Assembly: GCF_021864465.1 (NCBI RefSeq)
Contig: NZ_JAKKUV010000011.1
Coordinates: forward strand, 24,094 to 88,093
Direction of reading: 5' to 3'
Source of the DNA: Hyphobacterium sp. SN044
Lineage (GTDB): Bacteria; Pseudomonadota; Alphaproteobacteria; Caulobacterales; Maricaulaceae
DNA length: 64,000 nucleotides
This document shows, piece by piece, positions 36,541 through 48,603 of the stretch. The stretch's first letter is position 1; every line of letters begins with the position of its first letter. The notes beneath the pieces were generated by a model that worked only from the letters and a program-made list of their open reading frames with translations, was not told the DNA's origin and did no database searches. The position numbers were made by a program, and so were the translations under genes.

Positions 36541-36947
36541 AGCCGATCTCGGATTTCCGCCGCCAGCGGCCGGTCGGCCGGGGCCAGGTCGAAATCCATC
36601 AGCTTCGCGGGCCGTACCCAGGCAATCTCCTGGCCCTCGGTCGGTTGAGGAAAGCCGTCCCATTGCCGGCACAGGAAAAGCGGCATGACGATGTGGAACG
36701 CCTCGTAGGGGTGCGACACGAAGGCAAAGGGATGCAGGCATCGCTCGCATGGTTCTACCCCCAATTCCTCGCGCAGTTCGCGCGTCACGGCCTGTTCCGG
36801 CGTCTCACCGGGCTCGATCTTTCCGCCCGGGAATTCCCAATAGCCCGCCATCGGCTTGCCTTCCGGGCGGCGGGCGATCAGCACGCGGCCATCGGCGTCG
36901 AGCAAGGCACAGGCGGCCACGAAGAGGACCGGGCGCTGATCCGGCAT
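36537..36947 (-). CDS. mutT: MutT-family Nudix hydrolase
   Basis: MutT removes 8-oxo-dGTP from the nucleotide pool. The 136-aa protein has the full Nudix box GGKIEPGETPEQAVTRELRE followed by ELG, and the MutT-like features ALLDADGRVLIARRPEGKPM and GYWEFPGGK. Its TAG overlaps the expected start of the pilin-like frame by a few bases. A role in GTP or other nucleotide clean-up cannot be excluded. Confidence 0.92.
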   Translation of the reverse strand: MPDQRPVLFVAACALLDADGRVLIARRPEGKPMAGYWEFPGGKIEPGETPEQAVTRELREELGVEPCERCLHPFAFVSHPYEAFHIVMPLFLCRQWDGFPQPTEGQEIAWVRPAKLMDFDLAPADRPLAAEIRDRL

Positions 36948-36997
36948 AATGACCGATCTCCCTTAATTCCGGGTTCGCGAGGATGGTTAAGCGGGTC

Positions 36998-37966
36998 TTA
37001 CCCGCCGTCCTGAGGGGTGGCTTCCGGCGCGTCATCACCCGTGTCCTCGGGCGCCTCGGCGGGCGGAACGGGGTCTCCGTCTGCACGCAGCAGCCCCGGT
37101 TCGACCGGTTCGCGGCGGCGGATGTCGGCTTCTTCCTCGAGCCTCGTGATCAAATTCTCGATCTCCTGGAAGGTCAGGAAACGCACGATGCCCGGGCGCA
37201 TCTGGTCGAGCGTGCGGCCTTCGGCGGTCCGCAGGTTTTCGACCTTCAGAAGGTGCCAGCCCGACGTGCTTTCGAACGGTTCGGAGACCTGTCCGGCCGG
37301 CGTGTTGAACGCGATCTCGGCGAAGATGGGCAGCACGCCCTGGCGCGTGAAGTAGCCGAGATCGCCGCCTTCCAGACGCGTTGCCGTATCGAGGCTGTAG
37401 CGGACCGCCATCTCGGCGAAGTCGGCCCCGGCCTCGATCAGGCGGCGGATTTCCTCGGCTTCTTCCTGCGTTGCGACCAGGATATGCCGCGCGCGCACCT
37501 CGGTCGCGGGGCGGGACAATTCGCTCTGCTCCTCGAAGACGCGCTGGACGCGCTCGTCGGTGACCGCCTCGGCGATCGTAGATTCCAGGAGGACATTGCC
37601 GAGGATGCGCTCTTCGGCCATGGCGATGCGGCGGCGCGCCTGCGGGGTTTCGCGCAGGCCGAGGCGGCGGGCCTCCAGCGCCAGGAGGCGCTGGTCGATC
37701 AGTTCGTCGAGCACGCGCTGATATGACGGATCTCTCGTCGGCAGCGTACCGCCCTGCGGGATCACGCCCTGCGCCGCGGCTTCACGCAGCACGTCTGAAT
37801 GGCGGATCACGGTTCCGTTCACCTCGGCGGCGATGACCTCCTCGCCCTCGGCGAGGACGGTGTCGCCGGGCAGCGGGATATCGCCATCCTCCTGCGGAAC
37901 GTCCGGTCCGCAGGAAACCAGCAGCAGAACTGCGAAAACCGGGATGAGGGACAAATATCTGATCAT
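36998..37966 (-). CDS. parvulin-type peptidyl-prolyl isomerase lipoprotein
   Basis: The 322-aa protein has a signal peptide ending in the lipobox LLVSC. It has a SurA/PrsA-like N-terminal helical domain and a parvulin domain (about 160-260) with [16 protein letters not shown] and [16 protein letters not shown]. The tail is acidic and Pro-rich. It probably helps fold exported proteins in the periplasm. It is divergent from secA, so export motor and folding factor share an intergenic region (37967-38134). Confidence 0.92.
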   Translation of the reverse strand: MIRYLSLIPVFAVLLLVSCGPDVPQEDGDIPLPGDTVLAEGEEVIAAEVNGTVIRHSDVLREAAAQGVIPQGGTLPTRDPSYQRVLDELIDQRLLALEARRLGLRETPQARRRIAMAEERILGNVLLESTIAEAVTDERVQRVFEEQSELSRPATEVRARHILVATQEEAEEIRRLIEAGADFAEMAVRYSLDTATRLEGGDLGYFTRQGVLPIFAEIAFNTPAGQVSEPFESTSGWHLLKVENLRTAEGRTLDQMRPGIVRFLTFQEIENLITRLEEEADIRRREPVEPGLLRADGDPVPPAEAPEDTGDDAPEATPQDGG

Positions 37967-38134
37967 GAAAGACTTCCCGGAGCCGTCCTGCCGTTTGGCC
38001 GCAGCCCCCGTTCATTGACACCCAAACCCGCCAATCTTAAGTCAGCCGGGCATTATTTCGTGGCGATACGGCGTCCGCCGTATCCGGGCCGCCGCCATGG
38101 GGCGCGGTTCTATCAGTTGGTTTCAGGGTCTTCC

Positions 38135-40832
<2,698 letters not shown>

Positions 40833-40849
<17 letters not shown>

Positions 40850-41303
40850 TCTCACGCTGCGCAGCCCGCGGCCCGGCGAGGCCGCGGCGCTGTCCGCGCT
40901 TTGCCTGCGTTCGAAAGCCCATTGGGGCTATGACGCCGTCTTCCTTGAAACCGTCGCGCCCTATCTGCAGGTCGATCCGGACCTGATCGCGGGCGATTTC
41001 GTGCGTGTGGCGGAAGACGCCTCCGGCCGGGCGCTCGGGGTCGTTCAGGTCGACCCGAAGGGCAAGGCCGGGACGCTCGACCTGCTCTTCATCGAACCCT
41101 TTGCCATTGGCACCGGTGCGGGCCGCGCGCTCTACGACTGGGCGAAGGCGCGGCTCAAGGCCGCCGGCGAGACGCGGATTACGATCCTGTCGGACCCCGA
41201 CGCGCGCGGCTTCTACGAGCGCATGGGCGCGGTGTTCATCACCGACCGCCCCTCCGACGTGTTCAAGGGACGGCTTCTGCCCTGGCTGGAGGCGGTGTTG
41301 TGA
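40833..41303 (+). CDS. GNAT-family acetyltransferase
   Basis: The 156-aa protein has the GNAT core: [36 protein letters not shown] (acetyl-CoA-binding A motif) and [15 protein letters not shown]. The start is a GTG inside the end of secA (17-base overlap), which suggests coupling. The acceptor substrate is unknown. Confidence 0.85.
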
Positions 41304-41448
41304 CCCCCCTTTCCCCTCGCCCCCATTTGGGGGAGAGGGTGGCGCGAAGCGCCGGGTGAGGGGGTGGACGCAGATTTCGACTTCGGAGCAGAACCCCTCA
41401 TCCGCCCTTCGGGCACCTTCTCCCCTTCAAAAAGGGGAGAAGGGAAAG
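41304..41448. repeat. palindromic intergenic repeat, family B copy 3
   Basis: CCCCTCGCCCCCATTTGGGG, GCGCGAAGCGCCGGGTGAGG and CTTCTCCCCTTCAAAAAGGG appear in the order opposite to the copy at 36233. The rest of the gap to accA (41449-41592) has two smaller hairpins (CCGGCCCCCGTGCCGGGG region and TCCCGGAATAAATCCGGGA) and no gene. Confidence 0.78.
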
Positions 41449-41592
41449 TGTGGCAATCAATCTGCCCCGGCCCCCGTGCCGGGGCCTGTCCACGTTTCCG
41501 GTTACCCGCGAAGTGGACAGGTCCCGGAATAAATCCGGGACAGCAGGTTCCTTGATATGATTTTCCCTCCCCTCAAGGGGGAGAGCGAATAA

Positions 41593-42576
41593 TCAGCCCT
41601 CGCCGGCCTGCATGCGGCCGATGGCGTAGAAGCGGTCGCGGCGCTTCTTCTTCAGCTTGTCGGCCGGAAGGCCGTCGAGCGCGCCGACCGCTGCGTCCAG
41701 CGCATCGCCGACATGGCGGATCGTGGTTTGCGCGTCGCGGTGCGCGCCGCCGACCGGTTCGGTGACGATACGGTCGATGATCTTCAGCCCGATCAGGTCC
41801 TGGGCGGTGATCTTCATCGCCGCGGCGGCGTCCTTGGCCCGGGCCGAGTCGCGCCACAGTATGGAGGCGCAGCCCTCCGGCGAGATCACCGAATAGATCG
41901 AGTGTTCGAGCATGATGACGGTGTTGGCGCTGGCCAGCGCGACCGCGCCGCCCGAGCCGCCCTCGCCGGTGATCACGGAGACGAGCGGCATGCCCAGCGT
42001 CAGGCAGCGCTCGGTGCAGCGCGCGATCGCTTCGGACTGGCCGCGCTCTTCCGCGCCGACGCCGGGATAGGCGCCCGCCGTGTCGACGAAGGTCAGGACG
42101 GGGAGTTTGAATTTCTCGGCGAGGTCCATCAGGCGGATCGCCTTGCGATAGCCTTCCGGGCGCGCCATGCCGAAATTGTGCTTCAGACGTGTCTGGGTGT
42201 CGTGACCCTTTTCATGGCCCAGAACGACGACCGGACGGCCGCGGAAACGGCCGACCCCGCCGACGATGGCGTGGTCCTCGCCATAGCGGCGGTCGCCGCA
42301 CAGCTCCTCGAAATCCTCGATCAGCGCCTTGCGGTAGTCGCGGAAGTGCGGCCGGTCGGGATGGCGGGCGACCTGGGTCTTCCGCCACGGATCGAGCTTG
42401 GAATAGAGCGTCGCCAGCTGGTCCGCCGATTTCTGGCGCAGCTTGCCGATCTCCTCGGCCACGTCCGGGCCTTCGGCAGAGTTGGAGCGTGCGAGCTTTT
42501 CCAGCTCCTCGATCTTCGCATCGAGTTCCGCAATCGGACGTTCGAAATCGAGATAGGTACGGGTCGAGTCGGGCAT
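41593..42576 (-). CDS. accA: acetyl-CoA carboxylase carboxyltransferase subunit alpha
   Basis: AccA with AccD transfers CO2 from biotin carrier to acetyl-CoA in the first step of fatty-acid synthesis. The 327-aa protein has [18 protein letters not shown] at its start and the crotonase-fold motifs [20 protein letters not shown] and [14 protein letters not shown]. Length is normal. It lies downstream of xerD on the same strand, 101 bases away. Confidence 0.97.
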   Translation of the reverse strand: MPDSTRTYLDFERPIAELDAKIEELEKLARSNSAEGPDVAEEIGKLRQKSADQLATLYSKLDPWRKTQVARHPDRPHFRDYRKALIEDFEELCGDRRYGEDHAIVGGVGRFRGRPVVVLGHEKGHDTQTRLKHNFGMARPEGYRKAIRLMDLAEKFKLPVLTFVDTAGAYPGVGAEERGQSEAIARCTERCLTLGMPLVSVITGEGGSGGAVALASANTVIMLEHSIYSVISPEGCASILWRDSARAKDAAAAMKITAQDLIGLKIIDRIVTEPVGGAHRDAQTTIRHVGDALDAAVGALDGLPADKLKKKRRDRFYAIGRMQAGEG

Positions 42577-42677
42577 GAGCTCTCTGTTGTGACGCCGCAG
42601 TACAAAGCTTGGGGCGCGAAAGCGCCGGGCAACCTATCACCCCTTACGCAAGGAACAAGCCGCGGAAACCACCGCTT

Positions 42678-43601
42678 TCAGCGCCGCGCCAGCGGGTGGG
42701 CGGATTCCACAAGGCTGCGCAGGCGCTCCTCCAGGACATGGGTGTAGATCTGGGTCGTCGAGACATCGGCGTGGCCGAGAAGGAGCTGTACGGCGCGCAG
42801 GTCCGCGCCATTGGCCAGAAGGTGCGTGGCAAAGGCGTGGCGCAGGACGTGGGGCGAGATTTTCGACGCGTCGAGCCCGGCCGCGCCCGCCAGGGCTGCG
42901 AGGATGCGCGCGAACTGCTCCCGCGTCAGATGCCCGGCGGCGGCGGTGGCCGAGGGGAAGAGGAAGCGCTCCGCCCTGGCCCGCTTCGGTCCGGGCTTCG
43001 GCAAATGCGCGTCCCGCACCTCGCGGTAGGCGGCAACAGCTTCGAGCGCTGAATCGGTCAGCGGAACCAGGCGTTCGCGCCCGCCCTTGCCGGTGACGTG
43101 GATACAGGCCTCGGCGCGGGAGAAGGCATTCAGCGGCAGGCCGACGAGTTCGGAGACCCGCAAGCCGCCGGCATAGAGAATTTCGAGCAGCGCCCTTGTG
43201 CGCACACCCGCCGGGCCATCAAGGCCCTCTGCGGCGCGGAACAGGGCGTCGACATCGTCCTCCGACATGATTTTCGGTAGGGGCCGACCGCGCGCCGGGC
43301 CTTTGAGCGGCGCGGCCGGATCGTCGCCTCGGAGTCCTTCGGACAGGAGGAAGCGGTAGAAGCGCCTTGCCGCGGACAGGCGGCGGGCCGACGTCGCGGG
43401 GGACAGGCCGTCGCGGCGCATGCCCGCCAGCACGGCTTCGAGATCGCCGGTCTGAGCCGTCATGAGGTCCGCCCCGGTCACGGACAGGCGCGCGGACACG
43501 TCGTTCAGATCGCGGCGATAGGCGTCGAGCGTGTTGGCCGCAGCCCCGCGCTCGGCCGCCATCATGTCGAGGAATAGCGCAATGGCCCGGGCGGGCGTCA
43601 C
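42678..43601 (-). CDS. xerD: site-specific tyrosine recombinase XerD
   Basis: XerD with XerC resolves chromosome dimers at dif. The 307-aa protein has the SAM-like N-terminal domain and all catalytic residues: R in GGLRVSEL, K in GKGGRERLVPL, HxxR in SPHVLRHAFATHLL, H in LLGHADVSTTQ and Y in IYTHV. The GTG start overlaps the stop of the upstream gene (GTGA, 43598-43601). XerD is favoured over XerC by length and HVLRH context. It looks chromosomal rather than a mobile integrase. Confidence 0.94.
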   Translation of the reverse strand: MTPARAIALFLDMMAAERGAAANTLDAYRRDLNDVSARLSVTGADLMTAQTGDLEAVLAGMRRDGLSPATSARRLSAARRFYRFLLSEGLRGDDPAAPLKGPARGRPLPKIMSEDDVDALFRAAEGLDGPAGVRTRALLEILYAGGLRVSELVGLPLNAFSRAEACIHVTGKGGRERLVPLTDSALEAVAAYREVRDAHLPKPGPKRARAERFLFPSATAAAGHLTREQFARILAALAGAAGLDASKISPHVLRHAFATHLLANGADLRAVQLLLGHADVSTTQIYTHVLEERLRSLVESAHPLARR

Positions 43602-45211
43602 GCGGTCTCCTCGATGATGCGGGCGAGCAGGAGGTCGCGCGCGGCGTCCGACAGACCGGCCCGGTCAAGCGCGGAAACCACCTGCATCAGCGTGCCGGGG
43701 GCGGCGCCTTCAAGACCGTCCTGCAGCGCCGCGGCTGCGAACAGCGCGGTTTCGGCATGCGCGCCGGACGCCGAGGCGGCCGCCATGCCCAGAAGGGCGG
43801 GCGAAGCCTGAGGCTCGGTTTCCAGAAGGGCGACACGCCAGTCCGGTGACACGGGCGCGCCCATCAGCGCGAGCATGGCGACATCGCCCACGCCTTCCGC
43901 GCCGGCTTCAAGCCGGGCGCCGGTCAGCGCGACCATGGACTCGCGGCCGATCTGGTTCTGCGCCACGGCAATGGCGAGATCGAGCGCAACGAGGAGGCGC
44001 GGCGCGGGCGGCGCCCATTCCGGCTCGTCGGCCTCGGATATGACCGGCTCCATGGACGGGCCGTTATCGGGGCCCTTGTCGATCAGATCGTCGATCGTCG
44101 CCGGAGCCGGACGCGAACGGCGCGGCGGACCGTCGTCCAGCGCGCGGCGCCAGCGGATCGCCGTCTGACGGTCTCCGGCGGCGAGCGCAGCCAGTACGAA
44201 GCGGTGGCCGTGATCCAGCGTCGCGGCGGTGACCGGGATGGTGTCGATCTGGCCGCCATAGCGGCGCGCGACGGGGATGAAGCGGTTTTCGGATGCGGCG
44301 TCGGCGAGGGCATGGCCCAGCGCGAGACCGGCGGTGAGGCGGTCATAGTCCTGGCGGATCAGCTGGTCCCAGGCGGAACGGCGTTCGGCGCCTTCCAGCG
44401 TCTCGGCATAGGTCATCGCCGCGCCGATCTCGCCGGGCAGTTCAACCGGCTCGGCAGTCGTCTCCGCGACCTCGGTCAGCCAGCCCGGCGCGTCCGACAG
44501 GTCGAGTTCAGGCTGGTCTTCTCCCGAGGCGATGCGCGCGAGGGCCAGTTCCAGACCGGTGTCGATCGATACGTCCGGATCATTCCACTGCCCGATCGTG
44601 ACGGCGTAGAGGAGGGTGTCGAAATCGCGGTCCGGCTCCGCCGCGCTGGCGAGGTCGGCGGACAGTTCCGCCGCGGCGGCTTCGCCATTGATGGCATGGC
44701 AGGCCGCGCGGGCGCGCAGCCAGTAAGGCTGGTTGCGGCCATCGATCAGGCCGTTCGTGGTACGGCAGGCCGCGGCTGTTTCGCCCAGCGCGAAACCGAG
44801 CTCGGCATGCCAGCGGGCGAGCGCCGGCAGGCGTTCGAGACCGGGGGTCCGCTCCAGCAGGGCATAGGCCGCGATCGGACCGGTCGCCGCGAGCACGCGT
44901 TCGGCGCGGAGCACGGCGAGTGCCTCATCGCCGCGGCCGCCCTCGGGCGGGGTTCCGCCGGAGAGGAGGACACGGCCAGCAAAGTCGGCGACGGCCATCG
45001 AACCATAGGCGTCATCATCCGGGCCGGGCAGCGCCTGAAGCGCGGCGCGCGCCGTCGCGGCGCTGGAATTGCGCCACATGTCGTTGGCGAGCGGGCGTTC
45101 GGCAACATTGACCTCGAGCGGGTCGAGACTGCCGAGTTCCTGGACCTGGATGTCCTGCGCCGCGACGGGCGCAGCCAGGACCAGCGCCAGAAGGCTAGCG
45201 CGGGAAATCAT
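43598..45211 (-). CDS. large exported Ala-rich helical protein
   Basis: The 537-aa protein has a signal peptide (MISRASLLALVLAAPVAAQ) and then a long Ala/Leu-rich, probably TPR-like helical structure with no motif I can name. Alphaproteobacteria often have a similar gene between xerD and aroK, suggesting an envelope role. The ATG at 45211 lies inside the end of a 46-aa membrane protein gene (45195-45335), so the two are probably translated together. Confidence 0.75.
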   Translation of the reverse strand: MISRASLLALVLAAPVAAQDIQVQELGSLDPLEVNVAERPLANDMWRNSSAATARAALQALPGPDDDAYGSMAVADFAGRVLLSGGTPPEGGRGDEALAVLRAERVLAATGPIAAYALLERTPGLERLPALARWHAELGFALGETAAACRTTNGLIDGRNQPYWLRARAACHAINGEAAAAELSADLASAAEPDRDFDTLLYAVTIGQWNDPDVSIDTGLELALARIASGEDQPELDLSDAPGWLTEVAETTAEPVELPGEIGAAMTYAETLEGAERRSAWDQLIRQDYDRLTAGLALGHALADAASENRFIPVARRYGGQIDTIPVTAATLDHGHRFVLAALAAGDRQTAIRWRRALDDGPPRRSRPAPATIDDLIDKGPDNGPSMEPVISEADEPEWAPPAPRLLVALDLAIAVAQNQIGRESMVALTGARLEAGAEGVGDVAMLALMGAPVSPDWRVALLETEPQASPALLGMAAASASGAHAETALFAAAALQDGLEGAAPGTLMQVVSALDRAGLSDAARDLLLARIIEETA

Positions 45212-45335
45212 CTTCGAGATCAACGCGAACCTCCTCACGGCCGGGGTCGATGCCCTCGGCGAGCAAAACGAGCGTGCCAAATCCCGCGACCACCAGAACC
45301 AGCAGGACCAGAAATCCGATCAGCATTCCGCGCAT
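45195..45335 (-). CDS. 46-aa single-pass membrane protein
   Basis: A short minus-strand frame encodes MRGMLIGFLVLLVLVVVAGF-like hydrophobic sequence (one membrane helix, about 4-26) followed by an acidic tail with GIDPGREEVRVDLEDDFPR. GGGAA precedes the ATG. The stop overlaps the start of the next gene by 17 bases, a sign of coupling. The clear helix-plus-charged-tail design and the position before an exported protein make it likely to be real. Confidence 0.65.
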   Translation of the reverse strand: MRGMLIGFLVLLVLVVAGFGTLVLLAEGIDPGREEVRVDLEDDFPR

Positions 45336-45463
45336 GCGTATTTCCCATCATTGCCGCGCATTGACGATTTCCCGACAGGGTAAGACCGATTGCGGCAAAT
45401 TCCAGACGCCGCGGCATCATCGCGGCCTTCCGGCGTGCTGCGGCGCACACTACACTCACCGCC

Positions 45464-46018
45464 ATGTCACAGATCGCCGCCCGAGCCGAGACGTTGATCG
45501 ACCGCCCCATCGCCCTTGTCGGGCTGATGGGCGCGGGCAAGACGACCGTCGGACGGCGGCTGGCCAGGGCGCTTGGGCTGAAGTTCTTCGATGCCGACAA
45601 GGAGATCGAACGCGCGGCAGACCGCAGTGTCGTGGAAATCTTCTCCGACTTTGGCGAGGAGGCTTTCCGCGACGGCGAGCGCAAGGTGATTGCCCGCCTG
45701 CTCGACGAAGGTCCGTGCGTGCTGGCGCTCGGTGGCGGCGCCTTCGCCAACGACGCGACCCGCGCCATCGTCCGCGACAAGGCGGTCACGGTGTGGCTGA
45801 AGGCCGATCTCGACACGCTGATGGAGCGGGTGTCCCGCCGCGATACCCGCCCGCTCCTCCTCACCGGCGATCCGCGCCAGGTGATGGCCGAGCTGATGGC
45901 GAAGCGCGAAGCCGCATATTCGCAAGCCGACCTGACAGTCGATGCGACGAGCGGCAGCCACCAGGCGACGATGAAGCTGATCGTGAATGCGCTGGAACAG
46001 GCGGGCATATTGTCATGA
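45464..46018 (+). CDS. aroK: shikimate kinase AroK
   Basis: AroK phosphorylates shikimate in the chorismate pathway. The 184-aa protein has Walker A LMGAGKTTVG, DADKEIE, the GGGAFANDATRA motif and the R-rich lid RRDTRPLL. It overlaps aroB by four bases (ATGA, 46015-46018), the usual aroK-aroB pair. It starts the aroK-aroB-CNNM unit. Confidence 0.97.
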   Translation: MSQIAARAETLIDRPIALVGLMGAGKTTVGRRLARALGLKFFDADKEIERAADRSVVEIFSDFGEEAFRDGERKVIARLLDEGPCVLALGGGAFANDATRAIVRDKAVTVWLKADLDTLMERVSRRDTRPLLLTGDPRQVMAELMAKREAAYSQADLTVDATSGSHQATMKLIVNALEQAGILS

Positions 46019-47112
46019 ACGGGATCGAGATCGTTTCCGTCGCGCTCGGCGACCGCAGCTATGACGTCATCATCGGCTCCGGCGCGCTCAAAAGCGCCGC
46101 GCCGCGTGTGCGCGAGATCTGCGGGAAGCGCGCGGTGGTCGTCACCGATTCGACCGTGGCGGGCCTGCATCTCGACACGCTGACCAAGGTGTTCGAAGCG
46201 GAAGGCGTGGCGGTTGACCCCGTTATCGCGCCGCCGGGTGAAGCGCAGAAAAGTTTCACCGGCCTCGAATCGCTGGTCGATGCGCTCGTCCATGCCGGGG
46301 TGGAGCGCGGTGACACGATCGTGGCGTTCGGTGGCGGCGTGATCGGCGACCTGACCGGGTTCGCGGCCTCGATCTATATGCGCGGCATCGACTTCATCCA
46401 GATCCCGACCACGCTCTTGGCGCAGGTGGATTCCTCGGTCGGCGGCAAGACGGCGATCAATACGCGGGCGGGGAAGAATCTCGCCGGCAGCTTTCATCAG
46501 CCGCGCCTGGTGATCGCCGATACGGAATTTCCTACGACGCTGCCCGAAGGCGAGATCCGCGCCGGCTATGCGGAGATCGTGAAGGCGGCGCTGATCGGCG
46601 ATGCGGCGATGTTCGACCGGCTGGAAGCCGCCGGGCCGGCGCTGCTCGATCCGCCGCGGATCGGAGCGGCGGTCGCCGACGCGGTGCGGTTCAAGGCGGC
46701 CATTGTGGCCGAGGACGAGCGCGAGGCGGGTCGGCGCGCCCTCCTCAATCTCGGTCACACTTTTGCCCATGCCTTCGAAGCCGAAGCGAAGGGCGGCGTG
46801 CGCCATGGCGAGGCGGTCGGATGCGGCCTCGCCCTCGCCTTTGCCTGGTCGGCACGCGCAGGCGATTGCCCCGCCGAAGACGCCGAGCGCGTGCGCCAGC
46901 ACCTCACCGCCATGGGCCTTGCCGGACGGGTCGGAGACCTGCCCGGCGGGCCCTATGACGCGCGGCGTCTGGCCGACCGGATGCGGCATGACAAGAAGAA
47001 TGCCGACAATTCCGTCACGCTGATCCTCGCGAAAGGGATTGGAAACGCGTATATCCGGCGCGGAGTTGAGGCGGAGCGCCTCGCAGAGTTTCTGGAAGAC
47101 CAAATCGCATGA
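46015..47112 (+). CDS. aroB: 3-dehydroquinate synthase AroB
   Basis: AroB is the NAD- and metal-dependent second step of the shikimate pathway. The 365-aa protein has FGGGVIGDLTGFAASIYMRG, PTTLLAQVDSSVGGKTAIN, the metal-binding E of AGYAEIVK and the NLGHTFAHAFE and RHGEAVGCG histidines. The ATG at 46015 is fixed by the overlap with aroK. An in-frame opening further upstream would run antisense through other genes. Confidence 0.97.
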   Translation: MNGIEIVSVALGDRSYDVIIGSGALKSAAPRVREICGKRAVVVTDSTVAGLHLDTLTKVFEAEGVAVDPVIAPPGEAQKSFTGLESLVDALVHAGVERGDTIVAFGGGVIGDLTGFAASIYMRGIDFIQIPTTLLAQVDSSVGGKTAINTRAGKNLAGSFHQPRLVIADTEFPTTLPEGEIRAGYAEIVKAALIGDAAMFDRLEAAGPALLDPPRIGAAVADAVRFKAAIVAEDEREAGRRALLNLGHTFAHAFEAEAKGGVRHGEAVGCGLALAFAWSARAGDCPAEDAERVRQHLTAMGLAGRVGDLPGGPYDARRLADRMRHDKKNADNSVTLILAKGIGNAYIRRGVEAERLAEFLEDQIA

Positions 47113-48377
47113 TCGAATCCTGGGGCCTGGTTGCCCCCATTGTCATCATTCTCGTCCTGCTCGTCCTGTCGGGCTTCTTTTCCGGGTCGGAAACCGCGCT
47201 GACCGCCGTGTCGCGGGCGCGCATGCTGGCGCTGGAGAAGGACGGCAATCACGCCGCTGCGCGGGTCAACGCGCTGACGTCGAACGGCGAAAAGCTGATC
47301 GGCGCGATCCTGCTCGGCAACAACCTCGTCAACATTCTTGCCTCGACGCTGGCGGCGACCGTCTTCCTGCACCTGTTCGGCGAACTGGGCGTGGCCTATG
47401 CCACCGCCGTCATGACCGTGCTGGTCGTGATCTTCTCCGAAGTCCTGCCGAAGACCTATGCCCTGTCCAATCCCGACCGGGTGGCGCTGACGGTGTCCTG
47501 GCCGATCCGTCAGGTGGTGCGGGTGTTCTGGCCGATCGTTGCCGGGCTGCAGGCCATCGTTCGCGTGATCCTGCAGGCGCTCGGCGCCAAGGTCGGCGGC
47601 CCGCTCTTCTCGCCGCACGAGGAAATCCGCGGCCATATCGACCTGCACCACCAGGAAGGCGGCGTGGTGAAGGACGACCGCGACATGCTGGGCGGCGTTC
47701 TGGACCTGCGCGAACTGACCGTTGACGACGTCATGGTCCACCGCAAGAACATCACCATGATGGATGTCGGCATTCCGACCGCCGAACTGGTGACGCAGGC
47801 GCTGGCCAGCCCGCACACCCGCCTGCCGCTCTATGAGGGCGATGCCGAGAACATCATCGGCGTCCTGCATGCCCGCGATCTGGCGCGTGCGCTACTGGAG
47901 GCCGGCGGCGATCCGGGCAAGATCGACGTGCGCGGCATCGCGCGCGACCCGTGGTTCGTGCCGGAAACCACCGAACTGCTGGAACAGCTGAACACGTTCA
48001 AGGAAAAGCGCGAGCACTTCGCCCTCGTCGTCGACGAGTATGGCGCGCTGATGGGCCTCATCACGCTGGAAGACATCCTCGAAGAGATCGTCGGCGAGAT
48101 CGAGGACGAGCACGACATCACGGTCGAAGGCCTGAAACCCGAAAGCGAGGGCGTCTGGCAGGTCGACGGCTCGCTGCCGATCCGCGACCTCAACCGGGCG
48201 CTCGACTGGTCGCTGCCCGATGAGGAAGCAGTCACCGTGGCCGGCCTTGTCATCCACGAGGCGCAGACCATTCCGGAGACGGGCCAGGTGTTCAGCTTCC
48301 ATGGGGTGCGGTTCGAAATCCTCGAACGCCGCCGCAACCAGATCACCCGCATGCGGATTGCAAGAAGTCCGGATTAA
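47109..48377 (+). CDS. CNNM/CBS-domain membrane protein (HlyC/CorC family)
   Basis: The 422-aa protein has a DUF21/CNNM membrane domain (about 1-190, with SGFFSGSETALTAVSRARML), a CBS pair (about 205-335) and a C-terminal CorC_HlyC domain. Family members take part in Mg or Co efflux. The old 'hemolysin' name is not supported by function. It overlaps aroB by ATGA. This aroB-linked position is common in alphaproteobacteria. Confidence 0.93.
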   Translation: MIESWGLVAPIVIILVLLVLSGFFSGSETALTAVSRARMLALEKDGNHAAARVNALTSNGEKLIGAILLGNNLVNILASTLAATVFLHLFGELGVAYATAVMTVLVVIFSEVLPKTYALSNPDRVALTVSWPIRQVVRVFWPIVAGLQAIVRVILQALGAKVGGPLFSPHEEIRGHIDLHHQEGGVVKDDRDMLGGVLDLRELTVDDVMVHRKNITMMDVGIPTAELVTQALASPHTRLPLYEGDAENIIGVLHARDLARALLEAGGDPGKIDVRGIARDPWFVPETTELLEQLNTFKEKREHFALVVDEYGALMGLITLEDILEEIVGEIEDEHDITVEGLKPESEGVWQVDGSLPIRDLNRALDWSLPDEEAVTVAGLVIHEAQTIPETGQVFSFHGVRFEILERRRNQITRMRIARSPD

Positions 48378-48409
48378 CGGGCGCTGCTCCAACTCCAGCC
48401 CCGCGATTT

Positions 48410-48531
48410 CCTCCCCCGCCTGCGGGGGAGGTGCCGAGCGAATGCGAGGCGGAGGGGGGAAGGGGGCCCCCCCCCCCCCCCTCCCCCCTCCACCACTTCG
48501 TGGTCCCCCTCCCCCGTGAACGGGGGAGGAA
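48410..48531. repeat. GC-rich double-hairpin repeat, family A copy 2, with poly-C tract
   Basis: CCTCCCCCGCCTGCGGGGGA and CCCTCCACCACTTCGTGGTC followed by CCCCCTCCCCCG-TGAA-CGGGGGAGG are the same parts as at 19684. Between them are 5 G then 15 C (48467-48481). Confidence 0.78.
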
Positions 48532-48603
48532 ACTGTTCGGCGGCGATCCTAGGGCGGTGCTTGGCGCTGTCGAGTCGGCGCAGCCGAGTCTAACGTTGAT
48601 TTC

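Noticed and set aside
42678-43601. phage or island integrase marking an attachment site
   Set aside because: The sequence fits housekeeping XerD, no tRNA or direct repeats flank it, and neighbours are core genes.
45235-47103. 622-codon open frame opposite aroK-aroB
   Set aside because: It is antisense to two well-defined enzymes and has no recognisable motif.
48467-48481. phase-variable homopolymer
   Set aside because: The C run is not inside or directly before a gene start, and similar G/C runs at other repeat cores and at the window end point to an artefact.
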